DNA of 64,000 bases from Pseudomonas sp. NBRC 111124 (GTDB lineage: Bacteria; Pseudomonadota; Gammaproteobacteria; Pseudomonadales; Pseudomonadaceae). The translations under genes and the position numbers were made by a program. Below are positions 36,054 through 45,582 of the stretch, piece after piece; position 1 is the first letter of the stretch, and the number at the start of each line of letters is the position of its first letter. The stretch is from positions 124,001 to 188,000 of the forward strand of contig NZ_BCBA01000007.1 of NCBI RefSeq assembly GCF_001320245.1, in the 5' to 3' direction. The notes under the pieces are model-generated. The model had not been told where the DNA came from. It did no database searches and saw nothing but the letters and a program-made list of their open reading frames with translations.

Positions 36054-37508
36054 TTAGCCTTCGTTCTTGCGAGGCGTTTCCGCATTGCTTTCTCCGGCCA
36101 GACCCTCGGCACCTTGTGCGGGGCGTTTCCAATGGCACAGCAGGAGCTGGCTGGCGTTCGCTTCGGTGATCGATGTGCAAGCTAGATCAGCGGGCAGACC
36201 ATCCTTGCTGTCTCGCAAGCGCCTGGACAGATAGAACGAGCCATCCCGCGGCCACTTGGCAGGATCCTTGATGTTCTCGGACTTCCCGCTGCTGTAAAAC
36301 TCCGACGAGTATGAGCGGCGGCCAGGATAGATCAGGGGAGCGGAATGAGCAGACTGCACATTGAGCCAGGCTTGAACCACATCCCGCTGATTCTGAGGGC
36401 GCTCCTCTAGTACCCCGGCGTAGATGATGCCCGCACCGATGATTGGCAACACCAATGCGCTCGCAGCGGCAGCCCAGGTGGTCTTCGGGCCAACTTCGCT
36501 GACCCGTGCAGACAGCAGCAATGCCCACGCTGGCAGCGCGGGTAGCAGGTAGGTCCACAGAATGTTGCCTGCAAATGTGAAGAAGACCGGTGTCGCCAAG
36601 GCCCACAGCCAGAGGTAGGCTTTGAAGCGCTGCATCGATCCACGCTTGCGGATCAACAGTGGTAGAAACAAGGCCCATGGCAGTAGCGACAATCCGAGCT
36701 GGATCCAGATGCTGCCGTACGGCTTGGCATGAGCACTACCATAGAGGTCCCCTGCCCAGTTACTGACGACGTAGCGGCTCCAGTGCTCACCAACGAAGAA
36801 GTACTCCATGAAGCCGGGCGTTTTCATCTCGGCCGCGACATACCATGGCACGGATATACCGAACATGAGTACAAGGCCGCTAATCCAGGGAAGCCTCAGT
36901 ACCCGTCCCCATTCCTTGTAGATAACGAACCAGGCGAATGCCGGCGCCCCCATAAGCACCAGGGTCAGCGGCCCTTTGGCAAGCAAGCCCAGCCCGAGAC
37001 CTGCGAACATCAGGTAGGCATCCGCCTTGCTGGCGCACTTCATCCAACGCCAGAAACCGTAGCTGGCCAGCAGAATCGAGAACGACAAAACAGGGTCAGT
37101 CAGCACAACACCGCTGGAGACCAGGCCAAGTGTGGTGCTGGAAAAAATAATGGCAGCCCAGATGCCGGCGTTACGAGAAATCTGCTGCGTGCCGAGTTTG
37201 ATGATGATGAAACAGCTTGCCAGGTGGAGTAGCCACGCTGGGAAGCGCGCAGCGAACTCGTTAACGCCGAAGACCGTCATGCTCGCGGCCTGGGTCCAGA
37301 AGGACAACGGAGGCTTGCCCCAGAACGGTACCCCGTAGTCGAACATGGGCGTGATCCAGTCATTCAACTCGACCATCTTGCGAGCCATTTCAGCGTAACG
37401 GGCCTCAGATGTGTCCATCAGCGGGTAGATGCCCAGCCCCACCAAACGCAATAGCAAAATCGAACCCAGGACCCACCACAGCGTCCTCTCGTTCTTCAGG
37501 TTCAGCAT
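36054..37508 (-). CDS. ArnT/GT39-like membrane glycosyltransferase
   Basis: A 484-residue protein with about ten transmembrane helices. The first periplasmic loop has the family motif DTSEARYAEMARKM and later GVPFWGKPPLSFW. Such enzymes use polyprenyl-phosphate sugars as donors in the periplasm. It follows gtrB with a 7-bp overlap, so it is probably the sugar transferase acting after GtrA/GtrB, on lipid A, core or another surface glycan. The acceptor is not readable from sequence. Confidence 0.85.
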   Translation of the reverse strand: MLNLKNERTLWWVLGSILLLRLVGLGIYPLMDTSEARYAEMARKMVELNDWITPMFDYGVPFWGKPPLSFWTQAASMTVFGVNEFAARFPAWLLHLASCFIIIKLGTQQISRNAGIWAAIIFSSTTLGLVSSGVVLTDPVLSFSILLASYGFWRWMKCASKADAYLMFAGLGLGLLAKGPLTLVLMGAPAFAWFVIYKEWGRVLRLPWISGLVLMFGISVPWYVAAEMKTPGFMEYFFVGEHWSRYVVSNWAGDLYGSAHAKPYGSIWIQLGLSLLPWALFLPLLIRKRGSMQRFKAYLWLWALATPVFFTFAGNILWTYLLPALPAWALLLSARVSEVGPKTTWAAAASALVLPIIGAGIIYAGVLEERPQNQRDVVQAWLNVQSAHSAPLIYPGRRSYSSEFYSSGKSENIKDPAKWPRDGSFYLSRRLRDSKDGLPADLACTSITEANASQLLLCHWKRPAQGAEGLAGESNAETPRKNEG

Positions 37509-38485
37509 TTCTTACCCTCGATCGAAGCCATCGAAGGGTGGAGTGACACGGGATCTGCCTTGTTGCTGTGCTTCAGGAAATAGAGAGGCCGGCGCTTCAC
37601 TTCCGCGAGTGTCACGCCCAGGTACTCCCCCACCATGGCGACACCGACGCACATGAATGAAGCCATTCCGACGATCAGGTGATGGATGTCGAAACTGCCT
37701 GCCACAAGCGACGCAAGCATGTAGCAGATGCTGGAGACGAAAAGACCGAAACTGATGAGGCTGAAAATGCGCAGTGGTTTGCGAGAGAAGCTGACGATGC
37801 TCTCGATGGCCAGATTGAACAGGCCAGCTGCATTCCATTTGGTGCTCCCGGCATGGCGAACAGTGCGATTGTAGGGGAGTTCGATGGTACGAAAGCCTAC
37901 CCAGCCGATCATGCCTTTGAGAATCCTGGAGCGTTCATCCAGGGCCCGCAGGGCTGCCAGCGGCGCAGGCCCAATCAATCGGAAATCGCTGACATCGGCC
38001 GGCATGTCCACCTTCTCCACCAGGCGCTGCATGACCCAGTAGTAAGCCCGGGCACTCATGCGCTTGAACCACGAATCACCGATTCTCAGGTTGCGCTGCA
38101 TGTTCACCACGTCGTAGCCGCGTTGCCAGTAGTCCACCATGGCCGCGATGAGCTCTGGTGGATCCTGCAGGTCGACATCAATGAAGATCAGCGCACTGCC
38201 ACGGGCATGGTCTATCCCGGCGCTCAGTGCAGCCTCTTTGCCGAAGTTGCGACTCAGGGACAGGCAACGTACAGATGACCCATCCTGATAGTGGCGAAGA
38301 ATGTCGGCCGTCCGGTCATTACTGCCGTCGTCGACATAGAGGATTTCGCAGGAGACGGGTAAGCGCTTCACCACGCGGGTGATTCGCTGGTGGAACTCGG
38401 GGATGGTTTCCTCTTCCTGGAAGCAAGGGACCACGATGGTTAACAAGGGATCAGGGCGCTCGGGAAAGCGATGTAATGTCTGCAT
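37502..38485 (-). CDS. gtrB: GtrB-like polyprenyl-phosphate glycosyltransferase (GT2)
   Basis: From ATG 38485 the product has 327 residues: an N-terminal GT-A domain (TIVVPCFQEEETIPEF, YVDDGSNDRT, DVDLQDPPELI) and two C-terminal transmembrane helices (IFSLISFGLFVSSICYML, LIVGMASFMCVGVAMVGEYLG). It loads a sugar onto undecaprenyl phosphate. The frame opens earlier but overlaps gtrA more; 38485 gives a 35-bp overlap. Confidence 0.9.
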   Translation of the reverse strand: MQTLHRFPERPDPLLTIVVPCFQEEETIPEFHQRITRVVKRLPVSCEILYVDDGSNDRTADILRHYQDGSSVRCLSLSRNFGKEAALSAGIDHARGSALIFIDVDLQDPPELIAAMVDYWQRGYDVVNMQRNLRIGDSWFKRMSARAYYWVMQRLVEKVDMPADVSDFRLIGPAPLAALRALDERSRILKGMIGWVGFRTIELPYNRTVRHAGSTKWNAAGLFNLAIESIVSFSRKPLRIFSLISFGLFVSSICYMLASLVAGSFDIHHLIVGMASFMCVGVAMVGEYLGVTLAEVKRRPLYFLKHSNKADPVSLHPSMASIEGKKC

Positions 38486-38876
38486 GATTGAATGTCCAAA
38501 AACGATGTGCAATGAATCCAAGTGCAGTGAGGCTTAAGGTCACTACGACTTGGGAGATGAGCGGTGACAGATTCGACTTGATGAGGAACCACATACCCAC
38601 GCCATTGCCGAAGTTTGTGGTTAACGCGACCAGTGCAAACCTGACAGGCTGAAACTTACGAGAGCCATCTGCCACAAAACAGAGCGCCCTATTTCCAATG
38701 AAGCTCGCGATTGCGCCAACCATGCCGCCACAGATACTGGCCAGTAACGGAGTAACGAATTCTGTCGTAACCAGCAATAGGAACACCGCATAATGGACTC
38801 CCGTTGCTATGAAGCCGATCCCCAGATAACGAATCAGTAAGGTAGTAAGAGGTGGGGTTTGATTTTCCATGCCCAA
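38451..38876 (-). CDS. gtrA: GtrA-family flippase
   Basis: A 141-residue protein with four transmembrane helices (RYLGIGFIATGVHYAVFLLL, LASICGGMVGAIASFIGNRA, FALVALTTNFGNGVGMWFLI, VVTLSLTALGFIAHRFWTF), the GtrA/DPMS pattern. It flips the lipid-linked sugar made by GtrB. First gene of the gtrA-gtrB-GT39 operon; it is divergent from the LysR gene. Confidence 0.9.
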   Translation of the reverse strand: MGMENQTPPLTTLLIRYLGIGFIATGVHYAVFLLLVTTEFVTPLLASICGGMVGAIASFIGNRALCFVADGSRKFQPVRFALVALTTNFGNGVGMWFLIKSNLSPLISQVVVTLSLTALGFIAHRFWTFNHADITSLSRAP

Positions 38877-39057
38877 AGCCTATGGAGGCAAAGGTGAAAA
38901 AATAGTGAACTAAATGTAAATGCGTAATTAGCCGAATCTATATATGGTAAGTAACAAGTCGGCGCACTAGGCTAGCACGCTACAATATCAGAGGGATTGC
39001 CTGAAAATTACGCTTTCGAAATAAAAGCCTTCCGATAACGCATGCATGACCCGTGGA

Positions 39058-39071
39058 TTACAATGTTGACA
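39058..39071. promoter_or_regulatory. TTAC-N6-GACA dyad in the gtrA-lysR divergent region
   Basis: TTACAATGTTGACA, embedded in GGATTACAATGTTGACAAG, matches the eptA upstream site at all but one base of the 14-bp site. Confidence 0.55.
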
Positions 39072-39127
39072 AGATAAGGAAACACCGGGTGGCATTGAGA
39101 TAGATTCCCCGAATTAAGGGGGACCTA

Positions 39128-40096
39128 ATGGTTACACAAAATGAAACATATACAAGCAGCGTTGTTCCTTACAGCCCTGACATATTGGATGATTTGCCAA
39201 TTGATGATCAGCTGGCCGTAGAGTTTTTCGCAACAGCACGTTGTGCCAGTTTCAAACAGGCTGCCCGAGGGCTCAATGTGCCAGTGGTAGGCCTGCGGAA
39301 ACGCTTGGAGAAACTGGAAGAGCACATTGGTGCTCCCGTGTTTGTCTACAAACACAACAAGCTTGCCCTGACCCGCACAGGCGAGAGGGTCAGCCATTAC
39401 CTGTGCCAGCTCTTCGGCCCAGACGGCCTTGGCAAGTCCGGTGAAAAGGAAGTCCCCAGGCTTACCATCGCGATCACAGAGCCAGTGCTGAACGACATCG
39501 TAAACCGCGATCTAGTCGCCTACGTGCGTGATCATGCCGAAATGCAGCTGGAAATCCATTCAGAATGCACAACGCAGATGCTTTCTGAGTGTGAAGTCGA
39601 TGTGGGTATCGCTTTGGTGAGCCCAGATGATAAAGGCGCGCTTGATCGCCATCCTACGTATAGGTTTGAAAGGCTTGGCCGGATTGGGCACGCCCTGTTC
39701 ATTTCCAGCCGCTATTCAAGAAGCGTCACCCTTCCAGTGGAGAGCTTGGATTTGCACAACTTCATGCTCGTTGTCCCTTGGGATGAAGAGATCTTGGCGG
39801 GCTCACGAAAGTGGGCATCGATAATGGCTGAGCATCAGGGCGGTACCACTCGGGTCAAGAGCTACAACCTATCACGAGGCCTTGTCGTTGGCGGTGCGTG
39901 TATTGGAGTGCTGCCCGACTACAGCCGAAAACTGGAGAGAAATATCCTACCCGTGCCGGGTTTCCTGGACGACCTGGAGGAGAAAGATGTCTATCTTGTT
40001 ATCAAAACGAAGCTTGTCCGCAATCCGCAGGTTTTGGAAATTCGAAGATTGATCAAGAAGAGCTTCTTTGATAAGAAGGACTGGCTTGTTCGGTAA
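39128..40096 (+). CDS. LysR-type transcriptional regulator
   Basis: A 322-residue regulator. The helix-turn-helix is at about 28-85 (LAVEFFATARCASFKQAARG, VGLRKRLEKLEEHIGAPVF) and a substrate-binding domain follows. The N-terminal extension of about 25 residues is longer than usual. It is divergent from the gtr operon and upstream of the OprP-type porin, either of which may be its target. The inducer is unknown. Confidence 0.88.
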   Translation: MVTQNETYTSSVVPYSPDILDDLPIDDQLAVEFFATARCASFKQAARGLNVPVVGLRKRLEKLEEHIGAPVFVYKHNKLALTRTGERVSHYLCQLFGPDGLGKSGEKEVPRLTIAITEPVLNDIVNRDLVAYVRDHAEMQLEIHSECTTQMLSECEVDVGIALVSPDDKGALDRHPTYRFERLGRIGHALFISSRYSRSVTLPVESLDLHNFMLVVPWDEEILAGSRKWASIMAEHQGGTTRVKSYNLSRGLVVGGACIGVLPDYSRKLERNILPVPGFLDDLEEKDVYLVIKTKLVRNPQVLEIRRLIKKSFFDKKDWLVR

Positions 40097-40306
40097 CAGT
40101 TTTGTTAGGTTTCAAACTCCTCCGTTAACACTACAGAAACACAACTGTCATATTCGCTTGCAACCTAGTCAGAGTGCTTAGAACAAAGGCATCTTGTTAC
40201 AGCGGGTGACAACCGTGGCCTGCTCCCATCTGCAAGATAAATTTAGGCCGGCGCAGGGCGAAATATAACGTCGGTAGCTAAGCACTTAACATACGAGAGG
40301 CAAGCA

Positions 40307-41614
40307 ATGATCCGTTCTTCGAACATGCGGGAAAAGCTGTTGGCTGCCGCAATAATAGGCACATTTTCCTCGCAAGCATTCTCCGGAACAGTAACCACTG
40401 ACGGAGCTGACATCGTTCTGAAGACCAAGGGCGGTCTTGAAGTATCGACTTCTGACAAGGAATTCAGTTTCAAACTGGGCGGCCGAGTTCAGGCCGACTA
40501 CGGCCGTTTCGATGGTGTCTTCACCAAGAATGGCGATACCGCTGACGCAGGCTACTTCCGTCGCGCCTACCTTGAGCTCGGTGGCGTGCTGTACCGCGAC
40601 TGGAAGTATCAGCTCAACTACGACCTTTCCCGCAACACGGGCAACGACTCCGACGGCTACTTCGACGAAGCCAGCCTGACCTACACGGGTTTCAAGCCGG
40701 TGCAACTGCGCTTTGGCCGTTTCTACACCGACTTCGGTCTTGAGAAAGCCACCAGTTCGAAGTGGACCACCGCCATGGAGCGGAACCTCTCGTACGACCT
40801 GGCGGACTGGATCAACGACAACGCCGGCATGGGTGTTCAAGCCACCAGCACCATCGCTGACATGGCTTATGTTTCCGGTAGCGTTTTCAGCGAAACCAAT
40901 AACAACTCGGATGGCGACAGCACCAAGCGCTACAACGTACGTGGCGTGTTCGCACCGCTGCACAGTGATGGCAACGTCCTGCACGTCGGTGCTCAGTACG
41001 CTTACCGCGACCTCAAAAACAGTGCGGTCGATACCCGGATTCGTTCGCGTCTGGGCGTCCGCGGTGTAGATACCAATGGCGGCGGCGATGCCGGCACCAA
41101 CGGCAACCGCATGCTGTTTGGCGGTGCTGCTGCACAAGATGGCCTGTGGAAGGACGACTCGGTCTGGGGTCTCGAAGGTGCCTGGGCCACCGGCCCGTTC
41201 TCGGTTCAAGCGGAATACCTTCGCCGCAAGCTGAAAGCTGACCAGGCCAACAACGACATGAAGGCCTCCGGTTACTACGCCCAGATGGCTTACACCCTGA
41301 CCGGCGAGCCGCGTATCTACAAGCTCGATGGTGCCAAGTTCGACACTATCAAACCAGAGAACAAGGAACTGGGGGCCTGGGAAGTCTTCTACCGCTTTGA
41401 CGATATCAAGGTCGAAGACGGCAACCTGGTCACCGCGGCGGACCAATCGAACGAGCGCAAGGCCAAGAGCCACACGGTGGGTGTGAACTGGTACGTCAAC
41501 GAGGCGGTGAAAGTCAGTGCCAACTACATCAACGTGCGCACCGACAACAACGAGAACACCGTGGGCGACGACAGCGGCAATGCCATCGTGACCCGCCTGC
41601 AATACGTCTTCTGA
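40307..41614 (+). CDS. OprP/OprO-type porin
   Basis: A 435-residue outer-membrane protein with a signal peptide (ends SSQAFSGTV), family motifs [15 protein letters not shown] and [11 protein letters not shown], and a C-terminal aromatic residue (RLQYVF). The family forms 16-stranded anion-selective porins for phosphate or polyphosphate. Acidic residues are frequent in the loops, so true phosphate selectivity is not assured. AGAGG precedes the start; a terminator follows. Confidence 0.88.
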   Translation: MIRSSNMREKLLAAAIIGTFSSQAFSGTVTTDGADIVLKTKGGLEVSTSDKEFSFKLGGRVQADYGRFDGVFTKNGDTADAGYFRRAYLELGGVLYRDWKYQLNYDLSRNTGNDSDGYFDEASLTYTGFKPVQLRFGRFYTDFGLEKATSSKWTTAMERNLSYDLADWINDNAGMGVQATSTIADMAYVSGSVFSETNNNSDGDSTKRYNVRGVFAPLHSDGNVLHVGAQYAYRDLKNSAVDTRIRSRLGVRGVDTNGGGDAGTNGNRMLFGGAAAQDGLWKDDSVWGLEGAWATGPFSVQAEYLRRKLKADQANNDMKASGYYAQMAYTLTGEPRIYKLDGAKFDTIKPENKELGAWEVFYRFDDIKVEDGNLVTAADQSNERKAKSHTVGVNWYVNEAVKVSANYINVRTDNNENTVGDDSGNAIVTRLQYVF

Positions 41615-41637
41615 TCCCTCTCATCAGTCTGACGTGA

Positions 41638-41672
41638 GAAAGCCGGAAGCGCTCAACGTGCTTCCGGCTTTC
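41638..41672 (+). terminator. Terminator after OprP-type porin
   Basis: GAAAGCCGGAAGC and GCTTCCGGCTTTC form a 13-bp perfect stem with a 9-nt loop. Nothing else is recognised before 41912. Confidence 0.8.
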
Positions 41673-41912
41673 CTGTTTCTGGAGGTGATCAAGCATGGAG
41701 CGCCCTCCTCCTACCTGCTTTCGCTTACCGATGACCGCTCTTGCCAAAGCTCGGCGAATCTGATGTGATTGCCGCGTCGGGCTTTGCATGGTGGCCGTGC
41801 AAGCAAATCAAACCTGACTCCTATTCATGATTGAACCTGATTCGACGTCCAGCTTCGCGTCTAACGGCCCTACAAGCGCAGCTACCCCAACGTCGCTCAT
41901 TAGGGGATAGTC

Positions 41913-42938
41913 ATGTCTGCAAAAAAGCTGCTTCAACCTCTCGCTGCTCAGCTGCACGCCTCGTTCTCGGCTTCTGGCCGCCCGTACTCTCATCTGCACC
42001 TCCACCAGCTGTTCCACGCGGCCATCGGCTCCGTTGCACCGCAAGTTGCCATCCAAGACAAGCTGCCAATTCAGGTCTGTCGTGACAACGAGACACGGCA
42101 GTACAACCTCTACGCGGCGGTCGAGCGGGCGAAAACGTGCTTAGGATTGACCGATCTTCAAGCAGTCGGTGTGGCTGAAGAAGTCATTGAGGTGCTACGA
42201 ACTGCGGGAATCGGCGTGAACCAGGTTCGCCTGCTCCTTGACCCCTCCTTCAGCTCGAAGACTCGCAAAAAGGCCTTCAAGGCTCTCTGCAAGAACCTGG
42301 ATCTGAACGAGCTAGGCGATCGCTTCGTCCCCAAGACTGCCACGTTGGCCATCGCTGCTGGTATTGCGCCGCCTCCCAAAATGTCGTGGAAGGATCGCTT
42401 CGCCCTGGCTGCAAATTCCCCCATGCGGGGGCCAAGCGAGCTCATCAGCATGGTCAACCGGGATGAGTGTTATCTGTGGGTATTCCCACCGACTGACCAT
42501 CATGCGACGGCTCCAGCGACGCATGACCGTTTCTTTGGTGAAAAGACCCACCCGAGCGCAGAAATGGGCATGGGGTTCAGCATCATCGATTCCGGCTGGA
42601 CCCGCCCCAAGTACCCGCTATCCAGGCAGTCACAAGAGACCTTCATCCAGTATTCGCTTTCTGCGCCGATGTGGTCCTGGCGCGCACAAAGTGACACCTG
42701 GCGCCTGGGAAACATCCTGCGTTCAAGAATCCTTGACGGGGCTCCTTGGCATAACGAGCCTCTGAGTGACGTGCTTCCGAGCGGCCTTAAATCCCTGCCC
42801 CGGATCTATGGGTGCGAAACCTGCCGAACGCTGTTCATTGAGAATCACAGCGACTACCCGGATGTACCCACTCAGTGCCAATGCGGTGAGGCGAGCAGCA
42901 CGGGTGACCAAAACGAGTCATCTGCTCTCAATAGCTGA
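41913..42938 (+). CDS. Unknown protein with C-terminal Cys cluster
   Basis: A 341-residue cytosolic protein. The C-terminus has two CxxC-type pairs (GCETCRTLF and TQCQCGE), a likely zinc-binding site. The N-terminal third is helical (LHLHQLFHAAIG, AAVERAKTCLGL). I do not recognise the family. AGGGGAT precedes the ATG. It is followed by another small unknown gene, and the pair looks like accessory DNA inserted between a porin and cadA. Confidence 0.6.
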   Translation: MSAKKLLQPLAAQLHASFSASGRPYSHLHLHQLFHAAIGSVAPQVAIQDKLPIQVCRDNETRQYNLYAAVERAKTCLGLTDLQAVGVAEEVIEVLRTAGIGVNQVRLLLDPSFSSKTRKKAFKALCKNLDLNELGDRFVPKTATLAIAAGIAPPPKMSWKDRFALAANSPMRGPSELISMVNRDECYLWVFPPTDHHATAPATHDRFFGEKTHPSAEMGMGFSIIDSGWTRPKYPLSRQSQETFIQYSLSAPMWSWRAQSDTWRLGNILRSRILDGAPWHNEPLSDVLPSGLKSLPRIYGCETCRTLFIENHSDYPDVPTQCQCGEASSTGDQNESSALNS

Positions 42939-43065
42939 TTTTCCTTACGGTGGCGGGCTGAGCCCCCCGTTAGGGATTGGCTATGGGAGCGGGATTCGCT
43001 CACCCCAAACCTGAAGGCGCCGCCACCTAACCGAGCGATATGAGCTGAATGCTCGCGGAGTAGAT

Positions 43066-43290
43066 ATGCAAAAGAGTAAAAACAAACAGGACACCCTGGC
43101 GGCGATCAATGCGCTTGTCGAGATTGCGTATGATCAGGGATTTGCGGACGGACACGGAGTCGGCAATCAAGTCGGTTTCGTAGCCGGTGTCATGAGCCTC
43201 AAAGCTGCATTGGCCTGCGGCTTACGGCATGGCTCACCTGAGTGCGGAAAGGCCCTTGAAAGCCTCAAGCGCATCGGGATCGACGAGTGA
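43066..43290 (+). CDS. Small hypothetical protein
   Basis: A 74-residue protein with a Gly-rich helical centre (GFADGHGVGNQVGFVAGVMSLKAAL). Possibly a small soluble partner of the upstream gene; no family recognised. GGAG is 6-7 bp before the ATG. The hairpin at 43296 follows the stop directly. Confidence 0.55.
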   Translation: MQKSKNKQDTLAAINALVEIAYDQGFADGHGVGNQVGFVAGVMSLKAALACGLRHGSPECGKALESLKRIGIDE

Positions 43291-43295
43291 GAGAA

Positions 43296-43334
43296 AAGTA
43301 CGGGTCGTGCGCTGATCGCGCACGACCCGTACTT
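43296..43334. terminator. Terminator with perfect 17-bp stem
   Basis: AAGTACGGGTCGTGCGC and its exact reverse complement flank a TGATC loop. It lies between convergent genes and can serve both. Confidence 0.8.
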
Positions 43335-43382
43335 CTACTTCAGGTCATTTCCCTGCTTAGCTTCATGATTGAAGCTCAGGGA

Positions 43383-45380
43383 TCAGGTGCTTCTGCGGTA
43401 GGCCAACAGGCGCAAGGCGTTGAAGACGACCAACAGTGTGGAGCCCTCATGGATCGCAACAGCGGCACCAATGCTCAAGCCCATGATGGTGGACGGAACC
43501 AGGATGGCCACAATCCCCAAGCTGACGAACAGATTCTGGTGGATGATCGATCGCGTGTGACGGCTCAGCCCCACCGCAAATGGGAGTTGCCTGATGTCGT
43601 CAGCCATAAGCGCGATATCAGCCGTTTCCAGGGCAACATCAGATCCAGCAGCCCCCATTGCGATACCAACGCTCGAACTGGCCATGGCAGGGGCATCATT
43701 GACGCCGTCACCCACCATGGCCACCTTGGCGCTAAGGCGCAGGTTTTTGATGGCCTTGACCTTGTCTTCCGGCATCAGGTCTCCCCACGCTTCATCTAAG
43801 CCAACTTGTTTGGCTACAGCCTCTGCAACGCGGTTGTGGTCTCCAGAAATCATGACCATGCGTTCGATGCCCATCTCTCTAAGCTTCTGGAGTGCCTCTT
43901 TGGCCCCCTCCCGGGGTGTGTCCAATAGCCCGATAGCGCCCAGATCCTTGTCAGCACGCCGTACCACCATGGTGGTACGGCCTGACTGACGTAGACGCTC
44001 CGCAGCCTCCAGGGCTGCCTTGCTGAGTGCGGGAATACCATTGGTACCGAACATCTCGACCTTGCCAATCCAGACGAACTGCCCATCAAGCTCAGCACGC
44101 ACGCCGCGGCCAATCATGTTGCTCATGTTCTTGGCTTGGAATCGGCGCCGTGTGCCAATCATCTCTTCACCGTCACGCACAATTGCCGCAGCCAGCGGAT
44201 GGTCGCTCATCGACTCCACAGCGATGGCGACGTTTAGCAGATCCTCGATCTGCGTGCCGCCTATGGGTATTACATCGGTGATACGTGGGCGCCCTTCGGT
44301 CAGGGTACCGGTCTTGTCGAATGCCATGGCATTCAATGATCCAAGCTCTTCAAGTGGCGCACCGCCCTTGATCAGCACGCCACCTCGGGCTGCCCTGGCG
44401 ATGCCAGAGAGAATGGCGCTTGGTGTAGCGATCGCGAGCGCGCAGGGGCTGGCTGCAACCAGTACGGCCATCGCCCGGTAGAACGAGTCACGGAACGGCT
44501 CGTCAAGGAAAATGCCGGCAAATAGCAGCCCGACTACCAGCAGTAAAACCAACGGGACGAATATGCGTTGGAAGCGGTCCGTGAATCGCTGGGTCGGTGA
44601 CTTCCTGACTTCGGCTTCACTGACCATCTTGATGACCCGCGCCAAGGTACTCTCCGTAGAGCGCCGGGTTACCTCAACCTCGATGAGCGTTTCGCCATTG
44701 ATGGTACCGGCGAAGACTTTCGAGGCTGCATCCACTGCATCTGGCTTGCTGCGTGCGAGTTCGGCATCAGGAACAGGTTGCTTGTCCACGGGGACGCTCT
44801 CACCGGTTACTGGCGCCTGGTTGATACTTGAGGAGCCTACGACTACAAAACCATCGGCCGGCAGGCGGTCATTGGGGCGCACGATGACAACGTCACCGGG
44901 AACCAGCAGCTCCACGGGCATCTCCACCGTGCCATTTGCTCTGCGTACGATCGCGGTGGCTGGTGCGAGCTTGGACAGTGCCTCAATCGCTTTCTTGGCC
45001 CGCCCCATCGCGTAGCTTTCAAGGGAATGCCCCAGACTGAACAGGAACAGCAGCAGAGCCCCCTCCGCCCAGGCGCCGATGCTCGCGGCACCGACTGCGG
45101 CGAGAAGCATCAGCGAGTCGATCTCGAAGCGTTTCTGACGGATGTTGGTAACCGCTTCCTTAGTGGTGAACCATCCACCGAACACGTAGGCCGACACGTA
45201 CAGAATCAGAGGCAGACGATCAATCAGGCCAAGTTTTCCTGCGAGAGCTCCGGCACCCAGGAGAGCACCACAGATCAGCGCGAAAATCAGCTCTGTGTTC
45301 ATTCCAAAAATGCCGCCATGCTCATGGCTATGACCTTCATGCCCGGCTTGGTCATCAGGGCGTTCAAGCAAACTCTTCAT
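43383..45380 (-). CDS. cadA: CadA-type Zn/Cd-exporting P1B ATPase
   Basis: A 665-residue P-type ATPase without an N-terminal HMA domain but with a short His-rich stretch (GHEGHSHEHGG). The TM6 motif is ASPCALAIATP (about 311; SPC instead of CPC), with [11 protein letters not shown] (about 354) and GDGVNDAPAMA. The SPC motif is unusual for CadA (usually CPC) and could shift metal preference; Zn/Cd/Co is inferred mainly from the czc neighbours. It pumps metal into the periplasm for CzcCBA to export. Confidence 0.88.
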   Translation of the reverse strand: MKSLLERPDDQAGHEGHSHEHGGIFGMNTELIFALICGALLGAGALAGKLGLIDRLPLILYVSAYVFGGWFTTKEAVTNIRQKRFEIDSLMLLAAVGAASIGAWAEGALLLFLFSLGHSLESYAMGRAKKAIEALSKLAPATAIVRRANGTVEMPVELLVPGDVVIVRPNDRLPADGFVVVGSSSINQAPVTGESVPVDKQPVPDAELARSKPDAVDAASKVFAGTINGETLIEVEVTRRSTESTLARVIKMVSEAEVRKSPTQRFTDRFQRIFVPLVLLLVVGLLFAGIFLDEPFRDSFYRAMAVLVAASPCALAIATPSAILSGIARAARGGVLIKGGAPLEELGSLNAMAFDKTGTLTEGRPRITDVIPIGGTQIEDLLNVAIAVESMSDHPLAAAIVRDGEEMIGTRRRFQAKNMSNMIGRGVRAELDGQFVWIGKVEMFGTNGIPALSKAALEAAERLRQSGRTTMVVRRADKDLGAIGLLDTPREGAKEALQKLREMGIERMVMISGDHNRVAEAVAKQVGLDEAWGDLMPEDKVKAIKNLRLSAKVAMVGDGVNDAPAMASSSVGIAMGAAGSDVALETADIALMADDIRQLPFAVGLSRHTRSIIHQNLFVSLGIVAILVPSTIMGLSIGAAVAIHEGSTLLVVFNALRLLAYRRST

Positions 45381-45523
45381 AACTCGTCCCTTCTGGGGTC
45401 AAGGCTTCCAATTGCCCTCTGCAGTTGGGGAGCCGTCTCTGTTGGTTGGCTAAGATCTATTGCACGGTTTGCCCGAGCCCAGGCGTTAACATTTCGAAGC
45501 TATGGGGTATCGGGCGTAATAAA

Positions 45524-45548
45524 AAATGCCAGGCACTGCCTGGCATTT
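45524..45548 (-). terminator. Terminator after DUF2790 gene 3
   Basis: AAATGCCAGG-CACTG-CCTGGCATTT hairpin. The minus-strand transcript ends here. The stretch 45381-45523 upstream of cadA shows no gene. Confidence 0.75.
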
Positions 45549-45582
45549 ATGAATTCTCTAATTGTTCTGTTCAAATCGTTTA

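Noticed and set aside
40286..41602. 438-codon open frame on the minus strand, opposite the OprP-type porin
   Set aside because: Low-complexity Val/Gly/Ala/Glu product that mirrors the porin codons; no start signals or neighbours support it.
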